From NCBI GenBank assembly GCA_022072125.1, contig JAJVIH010000013.1, positions 1-33,308 of the forward strand: a DNA stretch of 33,308 bases, in the 5' to 3' direction. This stretch comes from Myxococcota bacterium. Lineage in GTDB: Bacteria; Myxococcota; JAJVIH01. Numbering within the stretch: position 1 is the stretch's first letter; each line of letters begins with the position of its first letter. Positions 26,623-33,308 of this stretch are shown here, in pieces. The position numbers and the translations under genes are program-made. The notes beneath the pieces were generated by a model, which saw only the letters and a program-made list of their open reading frames with translations, searched no databases and was not told where the DNA came from.

Positions 26623-28740
26623 TTACACCAGCCAGCGTCGCGACGGAGCGAGGTTGCTTTCCATGTCAATCTCCAATGGCGCGTCCGGAGGGTGTTGTTC
26701 GATCACCAGACCATCCCGCATGAGTTCCACTGTCAACCTCACGCGCCGCTGTCCATCCAGATTGAGCAGGCTCAAGGGAATCGCGGCGCGCACAACCCCG
26801 TACGGAAGCGCCTGCGCGCGGACGCCGCCATCCGCCGGCGCAACGGCCCGCACTTCGCCATCGCCGCCGCGCTCCAGGGCGATCAGGATATCCGCGCTGG
26901 TCCCGGCGGCGGCGCGGATGCGCAACATTTGGCCGTCGTTGGCGTGTTCACCCAGGGTGATGCGCAAATACATATCCCGGTCGCTGGCGCCGTACAGAAT
27001 CAGCCGCAGAAGACCTGGCTGGGCCATGGCGCCGCCCGGGCCGGGCAGGTATTTGCCCGCGCCATGCCAGGAAAAATAGCTGTCATGGGGGCTGCTGAAA
27101 TCCGGGGCGATGGCGGCGAAGGGCGGTTCGACGCGGGCGAGCCTGCCCGGCTGACGGATGGGGCGGTACAGCGTTTCCGGAATCTCCTCGCCGATCAGCC
27201 GGTAAACCTCCGCCAGGTTGGCGCGGAAGAGCCGGTCGTAGATGCTGTCGGTTCCGCTGTCGAATTTGTCGCCGTACCACCAGAACCAGTCGCTGCCCTC
27301 GGCGATGCGCAGCCGCCGCCAGGCCAGCTCGCCGCGTTCGCCGCCGTGCTCCTGGCTCCATTCACTCAGGCGCGCATGGGCGGCTCCAAGGGCTTCCCAG
27401 GCGGTATTTTCCTCGCCGCCGCCGATCCAGATACGGAAATTGCTGTCCACCCACGAGCCTGAATGCAACTGGCGGATGCGCCGTTTGGCCGGGTATTCCC
27501 GCAGGAACCCGGAGATGGTGGTGGTGGCGATCCAAGGCGTGCTGGAGAGGGTCTGGTACAGTTCGCGCAGGAAGGGCTCGCCGCGCCCTTCGTAATGCTC
27601 CCAGGGGTTTTCACCGTCGAGGATGATCGCCACGAGAGCGGGGTCTCCAGTATCGCCGCGGGGAATGCGCCGGAGGGTTTCCATGAAATGGGCGATGGCG
27701 CTGGGACCGGCCGTGCGGTGGTACTGGAACCCGAAGGCGTCGGACAGCGCATGGTGGCGTCCGATGAGGGTCATTTCACGGCCATCCGCCTCGCAGAGCC
27801 ACGGCCGGTTGGGTTCAAACGCGCCTTCGATCCGCGAGCGGGCAATATTGTTTTCATCGGTCGCCAGCCACTCGAAACCCGCCTCGCGCGCCAGCGGGAT
27901 GACTTCGGGAGAAACCGCGCCTTCGCTGGGCCACAGTCCGCGGGCGGGCGAGCCGGAGATCTCCTGAAAACGCCGCTGGGCCTCGCGCAGATGCCAGCGC
28001 GCTTCCTCTGGCGCCCGCATGCGGCGCGGCCGGGGCGACTCCGGCTGGCAGCGCGCGGCCGCATCCGTATCCGCCAGCAATGGCAGAATGGGGTGGTAAT
28101 ACGGCGAGGTGGTGAATTCCGGCAGGCCGCCTTTGGCCGCCGCGATATAGCGGTCCCGGGTGCGCGCCATCATCCGCAGGTGAAGGTCCAGCACCGTGCG
28201 CTTGTCTTCCTCGGTGAATCCCCGCCCCTTGGCGATCAATTCGCGCAGTTCCGGATATTCCCGCCGCGCGCTGAAACCCGTCCACGCCAGGTTGAACAGG
28301 GTCTGAAGGTCAAGAAAATCGGCGTCGCTCAACTGCCGGGCCAGGCTGGCGCCTTGTTTTCCGGCGGCCGCGCGTTGATCATCCAGTTTGCGGTAACGGG
28401 GCAGCGGTTCGATCATGGTCCGCCGGTTGGCCATGAAAAAATAGCGGACGATCTGCTCGCGATCCTGGTGTGTCAGCTCCCGTGCGGGGATTTCCGTCAA
28501 CCGGAAACACAGATCGCGTTTGCCCCGGTCCAGGATATCGTCCACCTGATCCATCAGCGATGGAACCAGATTGAAACCCAGTTTCATCTGCGGAAACGCC
28601 AGCGCCATGTCGAGCATGTCCGCGTATCCGGCGGCGCCGTGCAGGCGCACCCAGGGCAGGGCGAAGTCCCCCGTGGCGGGGTCTTCGTAATGCGGCTGGT
28701 GCATATGCCAGAGAAACGCGACGTGCAGTTTGCCGCTCAT
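26623..28740 (-). CDS. GH57-family glycoside hydrolase (second, amylopullulanase-like branch)
   Basis: A 705-residue GH57 protein of a different branch from its neighbour: 'HMHQP' (12-16), Glu273 in 'GLWPSEGAVSPE' as likely nucleophile, and Asp375 in 'IILDGENPWEHY' as likely acid/base, the pattern of amylopullulanase/alpha-amylase type GH57. A helical domain (about 380-530) follows, then a beta-rich C-terminal domain (about 545-700) with 'DMYLRITLGEH'. No signal peptide. It starts 9 bp after glgC and ends 15 bp before the other GH57 gene. Substrate (glycogen, starch, maltooligosaccharide) is inferred from context. Confidence 0.92.
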   Translation of the reverse strand: MSGKLHVAFLWHMHQPHYEDPATGDFALPWVRLHGAAGYADMLDMALAFPQMKLGFNLVPSLMDQVDDILDRGKRDLCFRLTEIPARELTHQDREQIVRYFFMANRRTMIEPLPRYRKLDDQRAAAGKQGASLARQLSDADFLDLQTLFNLAWTGFSARREYPELRELIAKGRGFTEEDKRTVLDLHLRMMARTRDRYIAAAKGGLPEFTTSPYYHPILPLLADTDAAARCQPESPRPRRMRAPEEARWHLREAQRRFQEISGSPARGLWPSEGAVSPEVIPLAREAGFEWLATDENNIARSRIEGAFEPNRPWLCEADGREMTLIGRHHALSDAFGFQYHRTAGPSAIAHFMETLRRIPRGDTGDPALVAIILDGENPWEHYEGRGEPFLRELYQTLSSTPWIATTTISGFLREYPAKRRIRQLHSGSWVDSNFRIWIGGGEENTAWEALGAAHARLSEWSQEHGGERGELAWRRLRIAEGSDWFWWYGDKFDSGTDSIYDRLFRANLAEVYRLIGEEIPETLYRPIRQPGRLARVEPPFAAIAPDFSSPHDSYFSWHGAGKYLPGPGGAMAQPGLLRLILYGASDRDMYLRITLGEHANDGQMLRIRAAAGTSADILIALERGGDGEVRAVAPADGGVRAQALPYGVVRAAIPLSLLNLDGQRRVRLTVELMRDGLVIEQHPPDAPLEIDMESNLAPSRRWLV

Positions 28741-28749
28741 GGATTGGAA

Positions 28750-29994
28750 TCAGGCTTCGGGGAAACGGTAGCCCTTGGGCGCCACGACAATTCCGGCGGA
28801 GTCAATGACAAAGCCCCGTTTGCGGTCCAGTTCGTGATCATGGCCCACCGTGGCGCCGGCGGGGATGCTCACGTTTTTGTCTATGATCGCCCGCTTGACC
28901 CGGGCGCCTGGCCCCACATGCACATTCTCGAAGAGGATGGAATCCGTCACCTCCGCGTGGGGATGCACGCGCACGCGCGGGAACAGGATGCCGCGGTGAA
29001 CGCTGCCGCCGGCGATGATGGCGCCTTCCGCGATCAGGGAATCGGTGGCCTCGGCGCGCTTTCCGTTTTCGCCGCCGCCATGGACCAGTTTGGCCGGGGG
29101 ATGGGGCAGGTAACTGCTGTAGATGGGCCAGTCCGGGTTATAGAGCGAGAACACCGGCATGGGCTGGATCAGGTCCATGCTGGCCTCGTAATAACTTTCG
29201 ATGGTTCCCACGTCCTTCCAATAGGCCTGCTCGCGGGCGTCCACCCCGGGGATGCGGTTGGTGGCGAAGTCGTACACGTAGACCTGCAACTCCTTGTAGA
29301 CCCGCGTCAGGATATCCTTGCCGAAGTCGTGGCTGGAGCCGGGCCGGGCGGCGTCGTCCTTGAGCAGGGCCATCAGCGGCCCGGTGCTGAACACGTAATT
29401 GCCCATGGATGCGAGGATGCGGGTGGGGTCGCCCGGCATGGTTTTGGGAGCCGCGGGCTTTTCCTCGAAACCGATCATGCGGTGGTTGTGGTCCGCCTCG
29501 ATCACCCCGAAATGAATGGACATCGCGGCGGGCGCCGGAACCGCCGCCACGGTGATGTCCGCGCGGGTGTCGCGGTGAAACTGGATCATCTGCCGCACAT
29601 CCATCTTGTAGATATGGTCGCCGCCGAACACACAGGTGATATCCGGCATTTCATCGGTCAGGATGTTGAGGTTGTGGTAGATGGCGTCGGCGCTGCCGCG
29701 GTACCATTCCTTGCCGATATTCATTTGCGGCGGCACCGCCTCGATATAATGGCCCAGCATGGTGGACAGGTTCCAGCCGCGCACGATGTGCTGATTCAGG
29801 CTGTTGGACTTGTACTGGGTCAGCACCTTGATCTTGTGAATCTGGCTGTTCACGAAATTCGACAGCACGAAATCAATGATGCGGTAGCGTCCGCCGAAAG
29901 GCACGGCCGGCTTGGCGCGGTCCAGGGTGAGAGGCAGCAGGCGTTTGCCTTCTCCGCCCGCCAACACCATTGCAAGGGTGCGATCACGAATCAT
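28750..29994 (-). CDS. glgC: GlgC: glucose-1-phosphate adenylyltransferase
   Basis: The 414-residue enzyme makes ADP-glucose from glucose-1-P and ATP, the regulated step of glycogen synthesis. Seen: 'TLAMVLAGGEGKRLLPLTLD' with the nucleotide loop, 'KPAVPFGGRYRIIDFVLSN', 'GDHIYKMD', 'FEEKP' and the C-terminal left-handed beta-helix with allosteric site. The ATG at 29994 is preferred to the GTG at 30030 because GGAG lies about 8 bases upstream. It sits between sspB and two GH57 genes. Confidence 0.96.
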   Translation of the reverse strand: MIRDRTLAMVLAGGEGKRLLPLTLDRAKPAVPFGGRYRIIDFVLSNFVNSQIHKIKVLTQYKSNSLNQHIVRGWNLSTMLGHYIEAVPPQMNIGKEWYRGSADAIYHNLNILTDEMPDITCVFGGDHIYKMDVRQMIQFHRDTRADITVAAVPAPAAMSIHFGVIEADHNHRMIGFEEKPAAPKTMPGDPTRILASMGNYVFSTGPLMALLKDDAARPGSSHDFGKDILTRVYKELQVYVYDFATNRIPGVDAREQAYWKDVGTIESYYEASMDLIQPMPVFSLYNPDWPIYSSYLPHPPAKLVHGGGENGKRAEATDSLIAEGAIIAGGSVHRGILFPRVRVHPHAEVTDSILFENVHVGPGARVKRAIIDKNVSIPAGATVGHDHELDRKRGFVIDSAGIVVAPKGYRFPEA

Positions 29995-30034
29995 GGATGG
30001 TTCTCCGTCCGGAGATTCCGGATCTCTCACGCAC

Positions 30035-30553
30035 TTACTTCACCAGGCGCAGGTGTCCGCGCCGCGGCGCCGCGGGCTGGGGCGCTTCCTCGCCGCCGGA
30101 CTGCGCCCCACCGTTGACCACCTGGAGCCGCGGCCTGGGAGGAGCCTCTTCACCGGCTTCTTCCGCCGGTCCGGACCCGTTCTGCTGCTGAGCCTGTTCC
30201 ACCTGGGCGGCCAGCACCCTCTTCATATGCTCGCGCAGGTCCTGGGGGATGGACTCCTCCCAGATAAATCCGCCGTCCGCCGTCTCGCTGGTCATGCCGT
30301 AGATGGAATCCCAGGGCAGGCGGCAATAAAACGGCTGGCGATTGAACGACAGGGTTGCTCCCAGCCCATCATCCCCGATGGTGAGATCGGGAATATGGAA
30401 TTTGTAACTGAGGTTCAGACGCAGGCAGGGGTTGATTTTCAGATGGCTGGGGACCAGCACGTCATCGCGGCGCGCATCGAGATGGATCATGGTCAACCCC
30501 ATCTCCATCAGTTCCAGCAGCGCGGCTTTTTTTTCGGCGTTGATAGTTTCCAT
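30035..30553 (-). CDS. sspB: SspB-family ClpXP adaptor
   Basis: A 172-residue protein of the SspB type that delivers ssrA-tagged or other proteins to ClpXP. The folded domain (1-115) has 'MIHLDARRDDVLVPSHLK', 'LRLNLSYKFHIPDL', 'GATLSFNRQPFYCRLPWDSI'. A flexible linker rich in Gln, Pro and Glu (about 120-160) ends in 'RRGHLRLVK', the conserved ClpX-binding tail (E. coli SspB ends similarly). It is the first gene of the glgC-GH57 operon; the link to glycogen is unexplained. A plausible promoter lies just upstream. Confidence 0.9.
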   Translation of the reverse strand: METINAEKKAALLELMEMGLTMIHLDARRDDVLVPSHLKINPCLRLNLSYKFHIPDLTIGDDGLGATLSFNRQPFYCRLPWDSIYGMTSETADGGFIWEESIPQDLREHMKRVLAAQVEQAQQQNGSGPAEEAGEEAPPRPRLQVVNGGAQSGGEEAPQPAAPRRGHLRLVK

Positions 30554-30573
30554 CTCTGAATGGTTCCGGAAGC

Positions 30574-30603
30574 ATTATGAATTCATCCCGCGCGAGAATG
30601 CAA
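30574..30603 (-). promoter_or_regulatory. Candidate sigma70-type promoter for sspB-glgC operon
   Basis: On the minus strand TTGCAT (30603-30598), 18 bp, CATAAT (30579-30574), ending about 21 bases before the sspB ATG. The -10 has five matches. The RNA would begin near 30567. Confidence 0.45.
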
Positions 30604-30773
30604 TTGCTCCGGCGCGTGACGCGGCGGAATGATTTTCACGCGGGCGTTCCAGCCGCCTGCCCGTTGAACGCGGCGGCGCGGGATGTGGAGGGATAAATTG
30701 CGGGCCCCCGGTTGTCATGGTAGCGTCCAGCATGCCCTCGCTGTGGATGCTGGGCATTTTCAGGCTGGTTGTA

Positions 30774-31268
30774 ATGTCCGCTGAACGCCCCATTTATATC
30801 ACCCAACCCCTGCTGGACAAATGGGTCAGCCAGGGAAAGGTGATTCTGACGGGTACGCATCTGACCATTCCCGCGCAGAACAAGGCGTATGATCTGGTGC
30901 CCGCCGTCCGCTTCATCAAGGTCGTGTCGGGAGAGGGCGATCCCCACGGCCTGATTGGAAAAATCCGCACTCCCGAGCAGATCAAGGCGCTCAATGGCGA
31001 ACACTACATGGACTCCGTGCTGCTGGGTGAAATCGCCTATGAGGTGGAAGAAGGTTTTCTGGGATTGCTGGCCGGCGGAGACACTCCCGCGCCAGAACCC
31101 ACCCGTCCCGACACCAACCAGGCGGTGGCGATAGCGCCCCAGCAACCGGCTTCCGTGGCGCAGGCTTCCGTTCCCGCCGCTCCGCCAGCCGCCAACGCAT
31201 CCACTCCCGCCGCAAAGCCCGAGGACGATATCGCCGCCCTCACCAGCTTCCTGCTCAAGAATATGTGA
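30774..31268 (+). CDS. Conserved-looking hypothetical protein, Pro/Ala-rich C-terminus
   Basis: A 164-residue protein of unknown function. Residues 1-100 look folded: 'ERPIYITQPLLDKWVSQGKV', 'AVRFIKVVSG', 'DPHGLIGKIRTPEQIKAL', 'HYMDSVLLGEIAYEVEEGF'. Then comes a Pro/Ala/Thr linker (about 105-145) and a short terminal helix 'DDIAALTSFLLKNM', an arrangement like an adaptor with a docking tail. The start at 30774 is chosen because the folded sequence begins there; 30717, 30732 and 30747 are in-frame alternatives, and no good ribosome site was seen. It is divergent from sspB and convergent (2 bp) with bufC. No family was recognised with confidence. Confidence 0.7.
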   Translation: MSAERPIYITQPLLDKWVSQGKVILTGTHLTIPAQNKAYDLVPAVRFIKVVSGEGDPHGLIGKIRTPEQIKALNGEHYMDSVLLGEIAYEVEEGFLGLLAGGDTPAPEPTRPDTNQAVAIAPQQPASVAQASVPAAPPAANASTPAAKPEDDIAALTSFLLKNM

Positions 31269-31270
31269 GG

Positions 31271-32017
31271 CTATTTCAGCGGCAGGATGGCGAAGCCCTC
31301 CGCCGCCGCGGCCTTCAAAAACTGCTTGACCAGCGGCCCGGAGCAGCCCGCCTCTTCCGCGGCGTTGCGGACGGTCAATCCCTCGTGAAGCATTTTGAGC
31401 ACGAACAGATGCCCGTCCCGCGCCGGGATGGTCCGGACAAAACCGGTATCCGGGCGGCGGAAGACAAAGGCGATTTCCCCGGTTTCCGGCGGCGGCCAGG
31501 CGGGTTTCGCCCTCTCCTCGTCATGCATCCATGAACGCATTTCCCCAATGAACGAGGCGGTGGCGTACCGGCATTGATGGATCTCCAGCGTCGGATTCAG
31601 CACGGGCTCCGTGAGATCATGTCTGGGCGGGATTTCTTCCCGGTTGCTCAACGCCACCCATTCCAGCCATTCAATCCGGCTTAATTCCACAAGGGCGGGG
31701 CCGGGAATTTCCTGACTGGCGGATATCCGATCAGCCAGGAAATCCGGAAACGGCTCCGCGCTGTGGTTCAGTTCCGGCTGCCTGGGCGGGAACCGCCGGA
31801 TGTAATCCGCCGTCAGTTCATCCCACAGGTCTCCAGGCAGGACGGCGCGGGTGAGGGCGAAATTGGACTCCAGCGCTCCGGCGACATGCCCGCGCACCGC
31901 ATCACGGTAATATTCCATCCGTTCGCGGGGAATATTCCATTGTTCCGGAAGATTTTCCGCTTCCGCCTCCCCGCGCAGAAAGGCGTGCATCCGATCCACG
32001 GCTTCCCGCAGATTCAT
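31271..32017 (-). CDS. BufC/HvfC-like partner protein (DUF2063)
   Basis: A 248-residue DUF2063-type protein, the partner that binds precursor and DUF692 oxidase in bufferin/oxazolin-type clusters. Seen: N-terminal helical part 'YYRDAVRGHVAGALESNFAL' and 'LTADYIRRFPP', 'FPDFLADRI', 'LVELSRIEWLEWVAL' and a C-terminal winged-helix-like segment. Its ATG overlaps the DUF692 stop by 4 bp (ATGA), so the enzyme subunits are made together. No Cys-rich metal site of its own. The DUF2063 call rests on these motifs plus the neighbour. Confidence 0.85.
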   Translation of the reverse strand: MNLREAVDRMHAFLRGEAEAENLPEQWNIPRERMEYYRDAVRGHVAGALESNFALTRAVLPGDLWDELTADYIRRFPPRQPELNHSAEPFPDFLADRISASQEIPGPALVELSRIEWLEWVALSNREEIPPRHDLTEPVLNPTLEIHQCRYATASFIGEMRSWMHDEERAKPAWPPPETGEIAFVFRRPDTGFVRTIPARDGHLFVLKMLHEGLTVRNAAEEAGCSGPLVKQFLKAAAAEGFAILPLK

Positions 32018-32844
32018 GCCGCCTCCCCGGGGTTTGCGCACAGGCCGGACTCCGCCGCCTTCCGCATCTTGTCCGCTTCCTTCAGGAGCACATCCAGCGG
32101 GGGCACGCTGTTGTCCCATTCATACAACACCCAGGCGTCCGGGATTTTTGGGGCGGTCCAGGCCAGCAGATCGTATACCGCGTCAACGGCATGGTCGCCG
32201 TGGGTGTCCACAATGAAGGGGCCGCTGGCGTCATGGCCCGCGACATGAACCTGCTTGACCCGCTCCAGCGGCATGGACAGGATGAATTCCCGTGCGCCGT
32301 AGCCATGGTTCACGGCGTTGACGTAGACATTGTTGATGTCGAGCAGCAGGCCGCAGCCGCTTTGCTCCAGCACTTCACGGATAAACTCCGCCTCGGTCAT
32401 CTCCGCGCCGGGCATGACGAAATAGTAGCTCGGGTTTTCCAGCAACAGCGGCAGCCCCACGTGGTCCTGCGCCTGCCGCGCCCGCTCCGCCACGCGCCGC
32501 GCCGCTTCCCGGGTGAATGGCATGGGAATCAGGTCGAAATACTGTTCGCCGTGGGCGCCCGAGTAGCACAAATGATCGGAAAACCAGGGCGGCTGAACCT
32601 CGCGGAAGAGTTCGCGCAGCAGATCCAGGTATTCCCTGTCCAGATCATCCAGCCCGCCGATGTTCAGACCGACGCCATGGGCGGCGACCGGCCAACGCTG
32701 GAGAACCTGCCGGAGCACGGTCCGGGGACGGCCGCCGCGAAACATGTAATTGTCCGATAGGATTTCCAGGAAATCCAGCCGGTTGCGGCGGATATCCATG
32801 ATCTCCCCAAAATGTTCGCGGCGCAGGCCGATACCGAATTTCAT
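32014..32844 (-). CDS. BufB/HvfB-like multinuclear iron oxidase (MNIO, DUF692)
   Basis: A 276-residue TIM-barrel iron enzyme of DUF692/MNIO type (MbnB, TglH, BufB, HvfB), which oxidises peptidyl cysteine to oxazolone/thioamide or related groups. Candidate iron ligands on view: His56 (AHGVGLNIGG), His91 (SDHLCYS), Glu136 (ENPSYYF), Asp169 (LLDINNVYVN), His200 (QVHVAGH), His215/His218 (THGDH), Glu242 (YEWDNSVPP). The strand-end motifs 'LENPSYYF' and 'DINNVYVNAVNHGY' are strong family marks. The start at 32844 gives the standard 'MKFGIGLR'. Its substrate would be the precursor just upstream. Confidence 0.93.
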   Translation of the reverse strand: MKFGIGLRREHFGEIMDIRRNRLDFLEILSDNYMFRGGRPRTVLRQVLQRWPVAAHGVGLNIGGLDDLDREYLDLLRELFREVQPPWFSDHLCYSGAHGEQYFDLIPMPFTREAARRVAERARQAQDHVGLPLLLENPSYYFVMPGAEMTEAEFIREVLEQSGCGLLLDINNVYVNAVNHGYGAREFILSMPLERVKQVHVAGHDASGPFIVDTHGDHAVDAVYDLLAWTAPKIPDAWVLYEWDNSVPPLDVLLKEADKMRKAAESGLCANPGEAA

Positions 32845-32891
32845 GCCGGGATTCTCAGGCGTTTCATGGGGTGAAGGCAACAGCCGGAGCG

Positions 32892-32927
32892 AAAAAAAAC
32901 ACTCCCCGCCCTGATGAGGCGGGGAGT
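32892..32927 (-). terminator. Hairpin and U-tract between RiPP precursor and enzymes
   Basis: On the minus strand ACTCCCCGCC (32927-32918) pairs with GGCGGGGAGT (32910-32901), a perfect 10-bp stem with seven-base loop, followed by G and eight T. It lies 38 bp after the precursor stop and about 50 bp before the DUF692 start, so it can end most transcripts after the precursor, letting a minority read through. Confidence 0.85.
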
Positions 32928-32965
32928 AAGTGATCACCCTGCTGGTGATGGCGGAAGGAGAAGGG

Positions 32966-33208
32966 CTACTCCTTCTTATCTTCTTTCTTTTCCTCTTTCT
33001 TGTCTTTCCCGCACTTTTTGTCGCCGCCGCACTCCTTGTCCTTGCCGCACTCCTTGTCCTTGCCGCACTTTTTGTCGCCGCCGCACTTCTTTTCTCCGCC
33101 CTTTTCATGGTCGTCGGCGCTGGCGAGCATGGGGGCGCTCACGGCCAGGCTTCCGAGCGAGAGGGCCGCGGCGAGGGCTCCGATGTTGATTTTCTTGCTG
33201 AGCTTCAT
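32966..33208 (-). CDS. Bufferin/oxazolin-like RiPP precursor with five CGxDK repeats
   Basis: An 80-residue exported peptide. Signal peptide 1-31 (KLSKK…, cut after …MLASA). Then five cysteines at 42, 48, 54, 60 and 66, exactly six residues apart, each in the repeat K/E-CG-K/G-DK. The tail (70-80) is Lys/Glu-rich. This is like the EGKCG repeats of HvfA (Haemophilus oxazolin) and the Cys-rich bufferins, which carry copper after MNIO modification, but with a Lys/Asp-rich variant motif. The ATG at 33208 has AGGAG about 9 bases upstream. It is the first gene of bufABC. The metal bound is unknown; copper is the default from the family. Confidence 0.9.
   Translation of the reverse strand: MKLSKKINIGALAAALSLGSLAVSAPMLASADDHEKGGEKKCGGDKKCGKDKECGKDKECGGDKKCGKDKKEEKKEDKKE
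32996..33091 (-). repeat. In-gene 18-bp tandem repeat (five copies) of the precursor core
   Basis: Five 18-bp units coding for xCG-x-DK follow each other without gap. The near-identical DNA could expand or shrink by slippage or recombination, changing the number of modifiable cysteines between strains. Confidence 0.75.
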
Positions 33209-33308
33209 GTGTTTCTCTCCTGAGGCGATATCGCGCTCATGGTTGTGGTGTTGCGCGTGAAGGAAATCCCCTCCAGTTGCTGGATAAGGATACGCCATCA
33301 CGGGATCC

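Noticed and set aside
27463-30117. 884-codon plus-strand open frame opposite glgC and GH57
   Set aside because: Shadow of two clear enzymes; composition is His/Gly/Arg-rich as expected from antisense reading.
32996-33091. CRISPR-like repeat
   Set aside because: The 18-bp units are adjacent without spacers and encode the precursor peptide.
33000-33260. Plus-strand frame with repeated SLPH/SPPH motifs
   Set aside because: It is the antisense of the precursor repeat; the minus strand has a signal peptide, ribosome site and matching enzymes.

Overview
The window is GC-rich chromosomal DNA, probably from a Gram-negative bacterium of the Myxococcota or a related deltaproteobacterial lineage. This is inferred from several signs. 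An amidase ends in a MYXO-CTERM-like tail. Two secreted proteins carry Asp/Thr/Ala/Gly-rich 'DAG/DTG' linkers. There is an SspB-type ClpXP adaptor of the kind seen in myxobacteria, and many lipobox lipoproteins. No phage, transposon, tRNA or CRISPR array was seen.

Layout. 1-1208: the 3' third of a 23S rRNA, a 5S rRNA and an intrinsic terminator, i.e. the end of an rrn operon. 1367-4106 (+): a ceramidase-like lipoprotein with two Asp-rich repeats, overlapped by an EcsC-like protein. 4158-5909: folD (-), divergent from a TPR lipoprotein (+). 5968-7010 (-): an ECF sigma factor with a probable autoregulatory promoter, and its small tail-anchored anti-sigma factor. 7029-10401 (-): a small possible stress-type protein, a DsbD-alpha-like lipoprotein, and a long surface amidase with PEGA-like and Ig-like domains. 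10623-17706 (-): a tightly packed, often 4-bp-overlapping gene series. It encodes a TPR exported protein, a DUF3352-like exported protein, a nucleoside-phosphorylase-like protein, a double-FHA protein, a NUDIX/metallo-beta-lactamase fusion, HisI and an EamA transporter.

18261-22797 (+): purS-purQ-purL-purF. A leader of up to about 550 nt precedes it and ends in a convincing intrinsic terminator 14 bp before purS, with competing upstream pairings, so purine synthesis here is probably controlled by attenuation or an uncharacterised riboswitch-like RNA. 22998-23474 (+): an OsmC-like peroxidase. 23582-30553 (-): a carbohydrate-storage cluster (sspB, glgC, two GH57 enzymes) followed by a BtuF/TroA-like protein without signal peptide. 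30774-31268 (+): an unrecognised conserved-looking protein.

31271-33208 (-): a three-gene MNIO RiPP cassette of the bufferin/oxazolin (HvfABC-like) type. It comprises a secreted 80-residue precursor with five Cys at exact six-residue spacing (CG-x-D-K repeats), a DUF692 iron oxidase and a DUF2063 partner. A hairpin plus U-tract sits between precursor and enzymes and probably sets a high precursor:enzyme ratio. This cassette and the purS leader are the most interesting parts of the window.
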